Assembly: GCF_019972315.1 (NCBI RefSeq)
Contig: NZ_BLIZ01000001.1
Location: 3,347,922 to 3,411,921 of the forward strand
From: Geobacter sp. AOG1
GTDB lineage: Bacteria > Desulfobacterota > Desulfuromonadia > Geobacterales > Geobacteraceae
Direction of reading: 5' to 3'
DNA length: 64,000 nt
In this document: in pieces, positions 14,808 through 23,867 of the stretch
How positions within the stretch are numbered: the first letter of the stretch is position 1
How the letters are laid out: the number at the start of each line of letters is the position of its first letter
Translations under genes and position numbers: made by a program
The notes under the pieces: model-generated
The model's database searches: none
What the model was told of the DNA's origin: nothing
Seen by the model: the letters and a program-made list of their open reading frames with translations, nothing else

Positions 14808-17159
14808 ATGGTCGAAGCACGGCAGGAAACCCTGGGGTTACGCACGCTGGAGGACATCAGCGGACTGATCCTCCATTCCCACGATCTTCAGGAAACCCTC
14901 GACAACATCGTCACCCTCGTTGCCCGGCGGATGGGGTCGGACGTCTGCTCCATCTACCTCCTGGAAGACGACGGAGAAACCCTCCGCCTTGCTGCCACCA
15001 AGGGCCTCTCCCGAAGTTCGGTCGGCAAGATCACCATGAAGACCTCGGAGGGGCTCACCGGCCTCGTCATGGAGCAGAAAGGGATCGTGGCCATCGAGGA
15101 TGCCCCGGCCCACCCCCGCTATAAATACTTCCGGGAGACAAAGGAGGAGAAATTCCTTTCGTTCCTCGGCATTCCCCTCTTCGAACGGAAGACCCCGGTC
15201 GGGGTCATCGTCGTCCAGACCCGCGAGACACGGGTCTTCACTCCCGCTGAAATAAGCACCATCACCACCATCGCCTACCAGATAGCCAGCATCGTTATCA
15301 ACGCCAAGCTCCTCGACTCCATCCGCCGCAAGGAGGAGGAACGCGCCTTCTTCCAGCAGGAACTGGAGCGGATGAAGGCAGCCGGCCTGATCAAAGAAGA
15401 AAAAGGGGGCTCGACCCGCAAGAAAAAAGGCCGCCAGCCCCTCTCCCTGATCGGAATAGCCGCTTCGCCGGGATTCTGCTGGGGAAAGGTATATGTCCTC
15501 AGCCAGCGCAGCAATAACGCCGGGGTGGAGCTGGAATCCGTCCTCCCCCGGGAGGAAGAGCGCAAGCGTTTCCAGGTCGCCCTGGAAAAGACCAAGATCC
15601 AGACCCTCTACATGGAAAAGCGGGTTGGCGATATGCTGTCGAAGGAAGATGCCTCCATCTTCCACACCCACCTCATGATCATGGAGGACAGGGGCTTTCT
15701 CGCCAAGGTGACCGACCTCATCGAGGGGGGAGCCAGCGCCGGTCGCGCCGTCCGGGAGGCGGTGGAGAACTACGTGCAGGCCTTTGCCCGCATGGATGAT
15801 CCCTACTTGCGGGAGCGTTCGGCGGACATGGAAGACATCGGCCGGCGGATCATCAGCGCTCTCGACGGCTCCGATCGTCGCGACCGGTTGCGGGAGAAAC
15901 GGATTATCGTGGCCCGGGACATCTTCCCGTCGGACATGGCAACCCTCGACCACGAAAAGATTCTCGGCATCATCACCGAAAAGGGGGATGTCACCTCCCA
16001 CGCAGCCATCATGGCAAGGTCACTCGGCATTCCGGCCGTGCTCGGCCTCCCCGATCTGCTCAAACAGATCGGCCTGCGGGACGACGTAATCATCGACGGC
16101 AACTCCGGCCATATCTACCTCAACCCGGACGACAAGATCAGGGGAGAGTACGAGCGGCTGCAGCGCGACCATGGGGTGCGCCAGCGGGAACTGGAGGAAC
16201 TCCGCGACCTGCCGGCGGAAACCACCGACGGCGTGAGGGTAAGCCTGAAGGCCAACATCGGCCTCCTCTCCGACATCCGCGTCGCCCTCGCCAACGGCGC
16301 CGAGGGAGTGGGGCTCTACCGCACCGAATTCCCGTTCATGACACGCAAGGCCTTCCCCGGCAGGATCGAACAGCAGGCCCTCTATGTGAAGATACTGGAA
16401 GGGTTCGCCGACCTGCCGGTGAACATCCGGACCCTCGATATCGGCGGCGACAAGGGGCTCCCCTATTTCACCTATCCCAAGGAAGACAACCCCTTCATGG
16501 GATGGCGCTCCATCAGGGTCTCCCTCGACCAGCAGGAAATCTTTCGTGAGCAGTTGGCGGGCATTCTCCTCGCCTCCCCCCATGGCAAGGCCAGTCTCAT
16601 GTTCCCCATGGTATCGGGGGTGGACGAGATCCGGACCGTCAAAGGAATCCTGGCAGATGTCAAAGCCGAACTGGAGCGCGCGGGGAAGCCGTTCGACCAC
16701 TCCATCCGGACCGGCATCATGGTGGAACTGCCGGCGGCTGTGCAGATCGCCGATCTCCTCGTCCGGGAAGTGGACTATTTCAGCATCGGCACCAATGACC
16801 TGATCCAGTACACCCTGGCCGCGGACCGGAACAACCCCAAGGTGAAGCAGTACTATGACGCTTATCACCCAGCCATCCTTCACTCCATCAAGCGGGTGGC
16901 CGACGTGGGGCGGGCCGCCGGCAAGCCGGTCTCACTCTGTGGCGAGATGGCCGCGGAACCGATCAACGCCCTTCTCCTCCTCGGCCTCGGGATCACCGAT
17001 TTCAGCCTCTCTGCCCCCTACATCCCGCTCGTCAAGCAGGCCATCCGCAAGACAAGTCTGGCCTTCGCCCGGGAAATGGCCATGATAGTACTGACCATGG
17101 AAAGCAGTCGCGACATCAGGACATACCTGATGGAGCAGCAGGCTGCCCTGGGGATATGA
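14808..17159 (+). CDS. ptsP: PEP-protein phosphotransferase EI-Ntr with GAF domain
   Basis: The 783 residues match the length of PtsP. Residues about 10-170 are a GAF domain (LEDISGLILHSHDLQETLDNIV). A short linker follows, then the EI N-terminal HPr-binding part, the phosphohistidine H398 in GDVTSHAAIMARS, and the PEP-binding barrel with GLYRTEFPFM, NIRTLDIGGDK and GTNDLIQYTLAADRNN. The catalytic Cys is in SLCGEMA. It passes phosphate from PEP to NPr in the nitrogen PTS, which controls other proteins rather than sugar import. No sugar permease is nearby. A sigma-54-like promoter precedes it, of interest because ptsN and npr are often near rpoN in other species. Confidence 0.95.
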   Translation: MVEARQETLGLRTLEDISGLILHSHDLQETLDNIVTLVARRMGSDVCSIYLLEDDGETLRLAATKGLSRSSVGKITMKTSEGLTGLVMEQKGIVAIEDAPAHPRYKYFRETKEEKFLSFLGIPLFERKTPVGVIVVQTRETRVFTPAEISTITTIAYQIASIVINAKLLDSIRRKEEERAFFQQELERMKAAGLIKEEKGGSTRKKKGRQPLSLIGIAASPGFCWGKVYVLSQRSNNAGVELESVLPREEERKRFQVALEKTKIQTLYMEKRVGDMLSKEDASIFHTHLMIMEDRGFLAKVTDLIEGGASAGRAVREAVENYVQAFARMDDPYLRERSADMEDIGRRIISALDGSDRRDRLREKRIIVARDIFPSDMATLDHEKILGIITEKGDVTSHAAIMARSLGIPAVLGLPDLLKQIGLRDDVIIDGNSGHIYLNPDDKIRGEYERLQRDHGVRQRELEELRDLPAETTDGVRVSLKANIGLLSDIRVALANGAEGVGLYRTEFPFMTRKAFPGRIEQQALYVKILEGFADLPVNIRTLDIGGDKGLPYFTYPKEDNPFMGWRSIRVSLDQQEIFREQLAGILLASPHGKASLMFPMVSGVDEIRTVKGILADVKAELERAGKPFDHSIRTGIMVELPAAVQIADLLVREVDYFSIGTNDLIQYTLAADRNNPKVKQYYDAYHPAILHSIKRVADVGRAAGKPVSLCGEMAAEPINALLLLGLGITDFSLSAPYIPLVKQAIRKTSLAFAREMAMIVLTMESSRDIRTYLMEQQAALGI

Positions 17160-17350
17160 TTCTCCTGCCGTATCACCACATGCCGTCCGTAACCCTGCCA
17201 AATGACAGCAACTCTTTCGTTATTACCCGTTTGACTATCCCTCTATTCCCCGAATTAACCCTCACCACCACACTTCGTCACCGAATCCAAACAGCCAATC
17301 GGGGACTCCGCAGGCATTTACCATAGTCCAATTACCCATAAATAATTAAA

Positions 17351-17366
17351 CGGCAGTAATCTTGCA
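17351..17366 (+). promoter_or_regulatory. Likely sigma-54 promoter of the hydrogenase operon
   Basis: CGGCAGTAATCTTGCA has GG-N10-GC spacing with a full TTGCA -12 element and a GGCA core at -24. It lies about 80 bases before the first hydrogenase gene on the same strand. RpoN control of hydrogenases is common in this group. Confidence 0.65.
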
Positions 17367-17447
17367 TCCCTACCCCCAAGAACGGAGCCGCCGGGATAAT
17401 GGACCCTGGACAGGCTCCCCATTTCACCTGTCGGAGAAAGGTCGGTT

Positions 17448-18440
17448 ATGTCGGACAAACCAAAACTCGCCATGTTCTGGGGCGCATCGTGCGGCGGCTG
17501 TGAAATAGCCCTCGTTAACCTGCACGAACGGTTACTCGACATAGACGAGGCCTTCGATTTCATGTTCTGCCCCTGCCTCATGGACACCAAACGGCGCGAC
17601 ATCGATGCGCTGCCCGACCGGGGGATCGCCCTGACCCTCTTCAACGGCGCAATCCGGACCGCCGAAAACGAGGAGATGGCCCATCTCATGCGGCGCAAGT
17701 CCCAGTTCCTCATCGCCTTCGGCGCCTGCGCCAAGGGGGGTGCCATTCCGGCCCTCTCCAACCTCCATGCCCCCGTGGACCATTTTGCCAGCATCTATCT
17801 GGACAATCCCACCGTGGAGAATCACGGCCTCATCTTCCCCCAGACCGAAACCTCCGTGCCGGAGGGAGAACTGCATCTGCCGGCCTTTTACGGCACGGTG
17901 AAGAGCCTTTCACAGGTGGTCGATGTGGACTACGTCATCCCCGGCTGCCCTCCCGAACCCCACCAGATTTGGAACGTCATGGAACTGGTACTTCAGGGGG
18001 GCCCCCTCCCCCCCCGGGGGAGCGTGCTCGGCGCCGGACAGACAACGGTTTGCGAGGAATGCGGCCGCCGCAAGGAAGACAAGAAAATCACGCGCTTCTA
18101 CCGAACCTGGGAAATCATCCCCGACACCGAGCGATGTCTTCTGGAGCAGGGGCTTGTCTGCATGGGGATTGCCACACGGGACGGCTGCGGCGCTCCCTGC
18201 CCCCAAGCCAACATGCCCTGTTCCGGATGTTACGGCGCTCCGGAAGGGGTACTCGACCAGGGGGCGAAAATGGTGGCAGCCCTCGGCTCCATCATCGACA
18301 TCGACGCCCTGAAGGGGCTGCCGGAGAGTGAGATTACCGCGCACATCGACAAGGTGCTCGGCTCCATCCCCGATTACGCGGGGACTTTCTACAAGTTCAC
18401 GCTGGCGGAATCACTGCTGAAAGGTACGGTCAGGAGATAA
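17448..18440 (+). CDS. mvhG: NiFe hydrogenase small subunit, MvhG/group 3 type
   Basis: The 330-residue protein has no Tat signal, as expected for a cytoplasmic group 3 enzyme. GASCGGCE near residue 13 gives the first two ligands of the proximal Fe-S cluster, and the others sit in AFGACAKGG and PGCPPEP. The C-terminal half has further cysteine groups (CEECGRR, GCGAPCPQANMPCSGC) for extra clusters. It would pass electrons from the NiFe site of the large subunit to MvhD/HdrA. It is the first gene of a six-gene operon behind a sigma-54-like promoter; the next start follows its stop by one base. Confidence 0.92.
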   Translation: MSDKPKLAMFWGASCGGCEIALVNLHERLLDIDEAFDFMFCPCLMDTKRRDIDALPDRGIALTLFNGAIRTAENEEMAHLMRRKSQFLIAFGACAKGGAIPALSNLHAPVDHFASIYLDNPTVENHGLIFPQTETSVPEGELHLPAFYGTVKSLSQVVDVDYVIPGCPPEPHQIWNVMELVLQGGPLPPRGSVLGAGQTTVCEECGRRKEDKKITRFYRTWEIIPDTERCLLEQGLVCMGIATRDGCGAPCPQANMPCSGCYGAPEGVLDQGAKMVAALGSIIDIDALKGLPESEITAHIDKVLGSIPDYAGTFYKFTLAESLLKGTVRR

Positions 18441-18441
18441 C

Positions 18442-19938
18442 GTGGAGCGGATAAGCATCGACCCCATAACCCGCCTGGAAGGGCACGGCAGAATCGAAAT
18501 TTTCCTCGACGACGCGGGGAACGTGGCCAACGCCTATTTTCAAGTTCCCGAACTGCGGGGATTCGAACAGTTCTGCATCGGCCGGCTGGCCGAGGAGATG
18601 CCGATCATCACCAACCGGATCTGCGGAGTCTGCCCCGAAGCCCACCACATGGCATCGGTCAAGGCCCTCGACGACCTCTTCGCGGTAGAATCGCCGCCGG
18701 CCGCGCGTAAAATTCGCGAACTGCTCTACATGGCATTCTTCGTCACCGACCACACCACCCATTTTTACGCCCTCGGCGGCCCCGACTTCATCGTCGGTCC
18801 CGACGCTCCCCCGGGGGAGCGGAACATCCTCGGCGTGGCCCGCAAGGTGGGGCTCGACATCGCCCGACAGGTAATCGGCTGCCGGTCACGCAATCATCAC
18901 ATCATCCAACTCCTGAGTGGACGGGGAATCCACCCGGTGGCAGGAGTGCCGGGAGGGTGGAGCCGGCCCGTAACCTCGGCCGAGCAGACGGAAGTCGTCG
19001 AGGCAGCCCGGCAGAACGTGGAATTCGCCCTCTTCACCCTGCAATTGTTCGCCGACATCGTGCTCGCCAATCCGGTCTACCGGGAGCTCGTCACCTCGGA
19101 CCTCTATCTCCACCGCACCTACTCCATGGGAACGGTTGACGCGGACCGGCGGGTCAATTTCTACGACGGCCTCGTCCGGGTGGTGGATCCTGACGGGAAT
19201 GAACTGGTTACCTACCCGCCCTCCTCCTACATGGACCATATCGCCGAACGGGTCGAACCCTGGACCTATCTTAAGTTTCCCTTTCTTAAAAACGTTGGCT
19301 GGAAGGGATTCGTGGATGGCCCGGAGAGCGGTGTCTATACCACAACCCCCTTGAGCCGGCTGAACGTTGCGGACGGCATGGCGACCCCCCGGGCACAGGA
19401 GCACTTCGACCGGTTGTTTGCCACCTTCGGCAGCACGAAAAACGACAAAGGACGCTACCAGCCGGTGCACCATCGCCTCGCCACCCACTGGGCCCGGCTC
19501 GTGGAACTTCTCTACGCCGCCGAGCGGATGCTGGAACTTGCCGAAGACCCGGAAATCATCTCTCCACACATACGCACCATCCCCGACCCGCGCGGCATAA
19601 AAGGGTCCGGCATCGGCTCGGTGGAGGCGCCTCGCGGCACCCTCACCCACCATTACGTCACCGACAAACGCGGAGTACTCCAGCAGGTGAACCTCATCGT
19701 CGGCACCACCAACAACTACGCTCCCATGGCCATGTCGGTGAAGCGGGCGGCCGAGGGGCTCATCAAGGGAGGAGAGGTTATCGAAGAGGGGCTCCTCAAC
19801 CGGATCGAGATGGCCTTCCGCCTCTACGACCCCTGTCTTTCATGCGCCACCCATGCCCTTCCCGGCCAGATGCCGTTTCGGCTTCTTATCCGCGACCCAC
19901 AGGGTAATATCCTCCGGGAACTGGGGAGAAATCTATGA
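18442..19938 (+). CDS. mvhA: NiFe hydrogenase large subunit, MvhA type
   Basis: The 498 residues carry both NiFe ligand motifs: NRICGVCPEAHH (L1) and DPCLSCATH (L2). A tail of about 27 residues follows the final His and is expected to be removed by the maturation protease encoded next. The start is GTG 18442, one base after the small-subunit stop, with AGGAG upstream. It splits or makes H2 in the cytoplasm. The sequence around the start (ISIDPITRLEGHGRI) is typical of the family. Subunit and operon partners support group 3c. Confidence 0.95.
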   Translation: MERISIDPITRLEGHGRIEIFLDDAGNVANAYFQVPELRGFEQFCIGRLAEEMPIITNRICGVCPEAHHMASVKALDDLFAVESPPAARKIRELLYMAFFVTDHTTHFYALGGPDFIVGPDAPPGERNILGVARKVGLDIARQVIGCRSRNHHIIQLLSGRGIHPVAGVPGGWSRPVTSAEQTEVVEAARQNVEFALFTLQLFADIVLANPVYRELVTSDLYLHRTYSMGTVDADRRVNFYDGLVRVVDPDGNELVTYPPSSYMDHIAERVEPWTYLKFPFLKNVGWKGFVDGPESGVYTTTPLSRLNVADGMATPRAQEHFDRLFATFGSTKNDKGRYQPVHHRLATHWARLVELLYAAERMLELAEDPEIISPHIRTIPDPRGIKGSGIGSVEAPRGTLTHHYVTDKRGVLQQVNLIVGTTNNYAPMAMSVKRAAEGLIKGGEVIEEGLLNRIEMAFRLYDPCLSCATHALPGQMPFRLLIRDPQGNILRELGRNL

Positions 19939-20426
19939 TGACCACCGCGAAAGCGACCATTATCGGCATAGGCAACCCTCTGCTCACGGACGACGCCGTC
20001 GGAATCGTCACCGTACGTCGGTTGCAGGAAACTCTGGGCGGGCGAGACGATATCGTGCTCCAGGAACTCTATACCGGCGGAATCCGGCTCATGGAAGCAA
20101 TGGCGGGCTTCGACAGGGCGTGGGTGGTGGATGCCATGGTGACCGGCACCGTCCCCCCCGGCACGCTCCGCCGATTCTCGCCGGCCGACTTCGTCGCCAC
20201 CCGCCATACCGCATCGAGCCACGACACCGACTTGGCCACGGCGCTGGAAACGGCGCGCCTCCTCGGCATCCGGCTCCCCCGCGAGATCACGATCTGGGGG
20301 GTGGAAGCGGCGGAAGTGGGGCAGTTCGGCGAACTCCCCACCCCCGCCGTAGCCATGGCCGTACCACTGGTCATCGCCAGCATTCTCGGAGAGCTGTCGT
20401 CCGTCGGGAGGTCATCATGCGTGTAG
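19935..20426 (+). CDS. Hydrogenase maturation protease
   Basis: The 163-residue protein starts at ATG 19935, overlapping the large-subunit stop. The Ni-sensing acids and fold signals are visible in IGIGNPLLTDDAVGI, WVVDAM and the His region TASSHDTDLATAL. It is expected to cut the C-terminal tail from the large subunit after Ni insertion. Length and motifs match HycI/HoxW-type enzymes. It overlaps the following hdrA start by 10 bp, so translation is coupled. Confidence 0.92.
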   Translation: MMTTAKATIIGIGNPLLTDDAVGIVTVRRLQETLGGRDDIVLQELYTGGIRLMEAMAGFDRAWVVDAMVTGTVPPGTLRRFSPADFVATRHTASSHDTDLATALETARLLGIRLPREITIWGVEAAEVGQFGELPTPAVAMAVPLVIASILGELSSVGRSSCV

Positions 20427-22381
20427 GGGTCTACTTCTGCAATTGCGGCACCAATATCGCCGGCAAGATCAACCCGGAGCAGGTCAAGGCACAACTCCGG
20501 GACATGCCGGAAGTTGACTATTTCGAGACCTGCGGGTTTCTCTGTTCGGAAGACGGCAAACGCTTTCTGGCCGAAGATATTCGAAGCAAGGAGCCTGACC
20601 GGGTGGTCATCGCCGCCTGCTCGCCCCGGGACCACGAGGCGAACTTCATGCGGGTTCTGGAAAACGCCGGGCTTAACCCCTATCTTTTCCAGATGGCGAA
20701 CATCCGTGAGCAGGTGGCCTGGGTGACCACCGATCCCGAACGGGCTCTGAGCAAGGGAGTCAGCGCCATCCGGAGTGCAATAGCCCGGGTGCGTCTCCAC
20801 GAACCGCTGGAAAAACAGAAACTGGACATCGTCCCCGACGTACTCGTGATTGGTGCCGGGCCGGCCGGCCTCAAGGCCGCCCTCGCGCTGGCTGCCGCCG
20901 ACCGGCGCGTGGTGCTCGTGGAAAAGGACCCGGTCATCGGCGGCAAGCCGGTTCGCTACGAAGAGCTCTTTCCCGCCATGGAGTGCGCCCCCTGCATGCT
21001 GGAACCGCTCATGGGTGATGTCTTCCACGGGGAACACGCCGACCGCGTGGAACTCCTGACCCAGACCGAGGTGGTGGAGGTGACCGGCTACTACGGTAAT
21101 TTCATCGTCAAACTCCGTCAACAGTCGCGTCACGTCGATCCGGTCCAGTGCATCGGCTGTGGTGAATGCGTCGCCGCCTGCCCCGCAAGCGCGCCCAACG
21201 AATTCAACTGCGGCATGAGCGAACGAAAGGGCATCGACTTTCCCTTCGCCGGTGCCCTCCCCTATGCCCCCTACCTCGATCACCAGACCTGCACCAGAAA
21301 AAACAGGGGGGACGAATGCCGCCTCTGCAAGGACGCCTGCCCCCTCGGCCCTGACATCATCGACCTTGATGCGGGTGAACTGGTGAAGGAACGGAACGTC
21401 GGCGCCATCGTTGTCGCCACCGGTTCCGGTCTCTATGACTGCTCGGCCCTGCCAAACCTCGGCTACGGCAGACTGCCGGACGTCTATACCAGTTACGAAT
21501 TCGAGCGAATCCTCTCCTCCACCGGACCGACCGGCGGAGAACTGGTGACGAAAGAAGGAAAGCTGCCGGGAAGTGTCGCCATCATCCACTGCGTCGGCAG
21601 CCTCAACGAGACGCACCGGCCCTACTGCTCGGGCGTCTGCTGCCAGTATGCCTTCAAGTTCGACCACCTGCTGCGGTCAAGGTTCCCCGATATCCGGATT
21701 ACCCATCTCTACCGGCAACTGGTCCTTCCCGGCAAGGACGGCACCTCTCTCTACCGGGAGGCGGTAACAAGCCATGCCGTGGACCTGATTCGCTATGAAA
21801 ATATTAGCGATATCTCACTTTACTCTTGCAATTCAGGCAATGGCGGAACTATTATTAGCACAGGCCAACAAAATAAGCTTAATGCGGACCTTGTCATCCT
21901 CTGCACCGCCATGATCGCTGCTCCGGGAGCAGACACCCTGGCCGAGGTGCTCGACGTCAGCCGTGACCGCTGGGGGTTCTTCGAAGAACTGCATGGTCGG
22001 CTCGATGCGGCCCAGAGCAAGCTAAAGGGAGTGTATCTGGCGGGAACCTGCCAAGCCCCCATGGACATTCAGCAGGCCATGCAGCAGGGGATGGCGGCTG
22101 CGGGGTATGTACTTGCCGGACTGGTCCCCGGTCGCAAGCTGGAGATCGAGCCGATTACCGCCGCCGTGCAGACCGATCGGTGCGGTGGCTGCCGTGTCTG
22201 CGTAGCTGTCTGCCCCTACAAGGCAACTGGTTTTGACGAAGAGAGCCGCAAATCCGCCGTCAACCCGGTCCTCTGCCACGGCTGCGGCACCTGCGTGGCG
22301 GCCTGTCCGGCCGGCGCCATGGAAGGACACCATTTCACCTCCGCAGAGATCACGGCGGAACTGGAGGAGGCCCTCGGATGA
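20417..22381 (+). CDS. hdrA: HdrA-like FAD/iron-sulfur electron-bifurcation subunit
   Basis: The frame is open from 19853, but the real start is ATG 20417 behind GGGAGG. This gives 654 residues beginning MRVGVYFCNCGTNIAG. An N-terminal cysteine region comes first, then an FAD Rossmann site (VIGAGPAGLKAALALA, about residue 145), then ferredoxin-type motifs CIGCGECVAACP, CRLCKDACP, CGGCRVCVAVCP and CHGCGTCVAACP. HdrA proteins bifurcate electrons between ferredoxin and a second acceptor. No HdrB or HdrC gene is present in this operon. Bases about 21790-21890 are clearly richer in A+T than the surroundings. Confidence 0.92.
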   Translation: MRVGVYFCNCGTNIAGKINPEQVKAQLRDMPEVDYFETCGFLCSEDGKRFLAEDIRSKEPDRVVIAACSPRDHEANFMRVLENAGLNPYLFQMANIREQVAWVTTDPERALSKGVSAIRSAIARVRLHEPLEKQKLDIVPDVLVIGAGPAGLKAALALAAADRRVVLVEKDPVIGGKPVRYEELFPAMECAPCMLEPLMGDVFHGEHADRVELLTQTEVVEVTGYYGNFIVKLRQQSRHVDPVQCIGCGECVAACPASAPNEFNCGMSERKGIDFPFAGALPYAPYLDHQTCTRKNRGDECRLCKDACPLGPDIIDLDAGELVKERNVGAIVVATGSGLYDCSALPNLGYGRLPDVYTSYEFERILSSTGPTGGELVTKEGKLPGSVAIIHCVGSLNETHRPYCSGVCCQYAFKFDHLLRSRFPDIRITHLYRQLVLPGKDGTSLYREAVTSHAVDLIRYENISDISLYSCNSGNGGTIISTGQQNKLNADLVILCTAMIAAPGADTLAEVLDVSRDRWGFFEELHGRLDAAQSKLKGVYLAGTCQAPMDIQQAMQQGMAAAGYVLAGLVPGRKLEIEPITAAVQTDRCGGCRVCVAVCPYKATGFDEESRKSAVNPVLCHGCGTCVAACPAGAMEGHHFTSAEITAELEEALG

Positions 22382-22821
22382 TGCGCCATAACGTGCCGGC
22401 AGATTTCGAGCCGAAGATCATCGGTTTTCTCTGCAACTGGTGCTCCTACGCAGGAGCCGACAAGGCGGGAACTGCGCAACTCGCCTACCCTCCCAATATC
22501 CACGTGGTCCGGGTAATGTGCAGCGGACGTGTCGATCCCCAGTTTGTCCTGCAGGCATACCACAAAGGGGCGGATGGTGTGCTCATACTGGCCTGCCACC
22601 CGGGGGACTGCCACTACAAAGAGGGGAATTACCGCACTGCCCAGCGCAACAGGCTGTTGAAGCTGCTGCTCGGCCAGTTTGGCATTGAAGAGGAACGCTG
22701 CCGGTTTGACTACGTCTCCGCCGGTGAAGGGGATCGGTTTGCGAGAATTGTCACGGAGATGGTCGAGTCGCTCAGGCTGCTTGGTCCGTTCGCCACTAAC
22801 CACCATAGAAAGGAGGCATGA
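22378..22821 (+). CDS. mvhD: MvhD-type 2Fe-2S electron-transfer subunit
   Basis: The 147-residue protein overlaps the hdrA stop by four bases. The MvhD family segments are present: GFLCNWCSYAGADKAG, VRVMCSGRVDP, GADGVLILACHPGDCHYKEGN. It links hydrogenase to HdrA. The Cys set fits a 2Fe-2S cluster. Length and position are standard for this subunit, so the order small, large, protease, HdrA, MvhD forms a complete H2-to-HdrA path. Confidence 0.92.
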   Translation: MMRHNVPADFEPKIIGFLCNWCSYAGADKAGTAQLAYPPNIHVVRVMCSGRVDPQFVLQAYHKGADGVLILACHPGDCHYKEGNYRTAQRNRLLKLLLGQFGIEEERCRFDYVSAGEGDRFARIVTEMVESLRLLGPFATNHHRKEA

Positions 22822-22823
22822 AT

Positions 22824-23045
22824 ATGTCTGTCACCACGTTTGATGCCCGCGGGATGAAATGCCCGCAACCGACCCTCCGGCTTACCACAATGTCGCTCAA
22901 GATGCAGCCGGGAGAAGTGCTGGAAGTCGTAGCGGACTGCGCAACCTTCGAAAAGGACGTCCGCGAATGGTGCGACCGCTGCAAAAAGATTCTGCTCTGG
23001 GTGCGAAGCGAAGGTCCCGCCATGCGCTGCCAGATCCAGTTCTGA
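22824..23045 (+). CDS. TusA-family sulfurtransferase-like protein
   Basis: The 73-residue protein has the CPxP motif (MKCPQPTLRL) and a second-half pattern of the TusA/SirA fold (GEVLEVVADCATFEKDVREWC). The Cys in CPxP is the usual persulfide carrier. AGGAGG gives seven bases of spacing to ATG 22824; the in-frame ATG at 22818 is too close. It is the last gene of the hydrogenase/HdrA operon. TusA-like proteins also accompany sulfur-oxidising sHdr systems, but here the partner is a hydrogenase. Extra cysteines (CDRCKK) occur near residue 53. Confidence 0.88.
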   Translation: MSVTTFDARGMKCPQPTLRLTTMSLKMQPGEVLEVVADCATFEKDVREWCDRCKKILLWVRSEGPAMRCQIQF

Positions 23046-23218
23046 TGACACCGTGACAGGGGCGGCCAGCGAGTCGCCCCAATCATTCTCTCCCGTGCTG
23101 CAGCCAACATCTCTCTCCATTTGCCAAAATCTACCAAGCCAGAACGAAAGCACTTAGGCCCGGCCCTTTGTCCTGAGAACGTGGCAGTATTCTGCCCTGC
23201 TTTCGGGACGCTCAAACT

Positions 23219-23253
23219 GAAAGGGGGGCTGATCCTTCGATCGCCCCCCTTTC
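23219..23253. terminator. Hairpin between converging genes
   Basis: GAAAGGGGGGC pairs with GCCCCCCTTTC (11 bp), with an inner GATC/GATC pairing in the loop. No long T-run follows on either strand. It probably ends the hydrogenase operon and the opposing small gene. Confidence 0.5.
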
Positions 23254-23303
23254 ACCCCTGGTCCCCGATACTTATTCTATTGTGGTGTACCACCGCACCT
23301 CCT

Positions 23304-23534
23304 TCAGTGCGCTGTATGTTCATGGGCCACTTCCCGTTTGATCCCTTTCGCGAAACCGAGCATCATCATCACGGCCGGGAGCATCTGGGCTACCACGATC
23401 AGCGCGCAGAATGCGAGGAAGATCCCTGCGAAGATGCCGCTATTGTCTTCCCGGGCGCCGGAGGCCGCAAAGGCAGAAGAAACAGTCCCGATCATCATGG
23501 CCATCGCTGCGGTTACATTAGCTAGTGTTCTCAT
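23304..23534 (-). CDS. Small membrane protein, unknown
   Basis: The 76-residue protein has a signal-like N-terminus (to about AFA-ASG, residue 24) and one strong membrane segment (residues about 34-60). It ends with a charged, His-containing tail (KREVAHEHTAH). GAGGAGG gives good spacing to the ATG at 23534. No family is recognised. It converges with the hydrogenase operon. Confidence 0.7.
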   Translation of the reverse strand: MRTLANVTAAMAMMIGTVSSAFAASGAREDNSGIFAGIFLAFCALIVVAQMLPAVMMMLGFAKGIKREVAHEHTAH

Positions 23535-23867
23535 GACATCCTCCTCGAATCCTTTTTTTTGCTTCTCAGCTTTTGTCTTACCTATTGCAGCGACCGGGCC
23601 AAAATAAAAATAATTTCACAAATAAACCATAAACACCTTATATCAAACAGAATAAATTTTTTAAATATTCCTAACAATGTAGTTCGCACCTCAAATCGAG
23701 ATGCTAACTGTATATATATTTTGTACTTATTTCAAAGCACCGGGCACGTAAAGGTGATAAGCCCAAAGCATAACTAGCTGTATTTATTGAGTTGTATACG
23801 CAAAAGGCCTACGCTGTGGTATTTACATTCAGCAGATATTTCTTTTATACGTGGTCGAAATACGCTC
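23535..23867. other. AT-rich intergenic stretch
   Basis: About 330 bases, much richer in A+T than the rest of the window, with no coding frame that looks real. It must hold the promoter of the small membrane protein and the end of the rhomboid gene. I see no clear hairpin or RNA motif. Confidence 0.5.

Noticed and set aside
19853-20416. Upstream extension of the hdrA frame
   Set aside because: It overlaps mvhA and the protease gene in another frame and lacks homologous sequence. The true start is ATG 20417 with GGGAGG.
23181-23196. GGCAG...GC match resembling a sigma-54 promoter
   Set aside because: The spacer is nine bases instead of ten and no gene follows in that direction.
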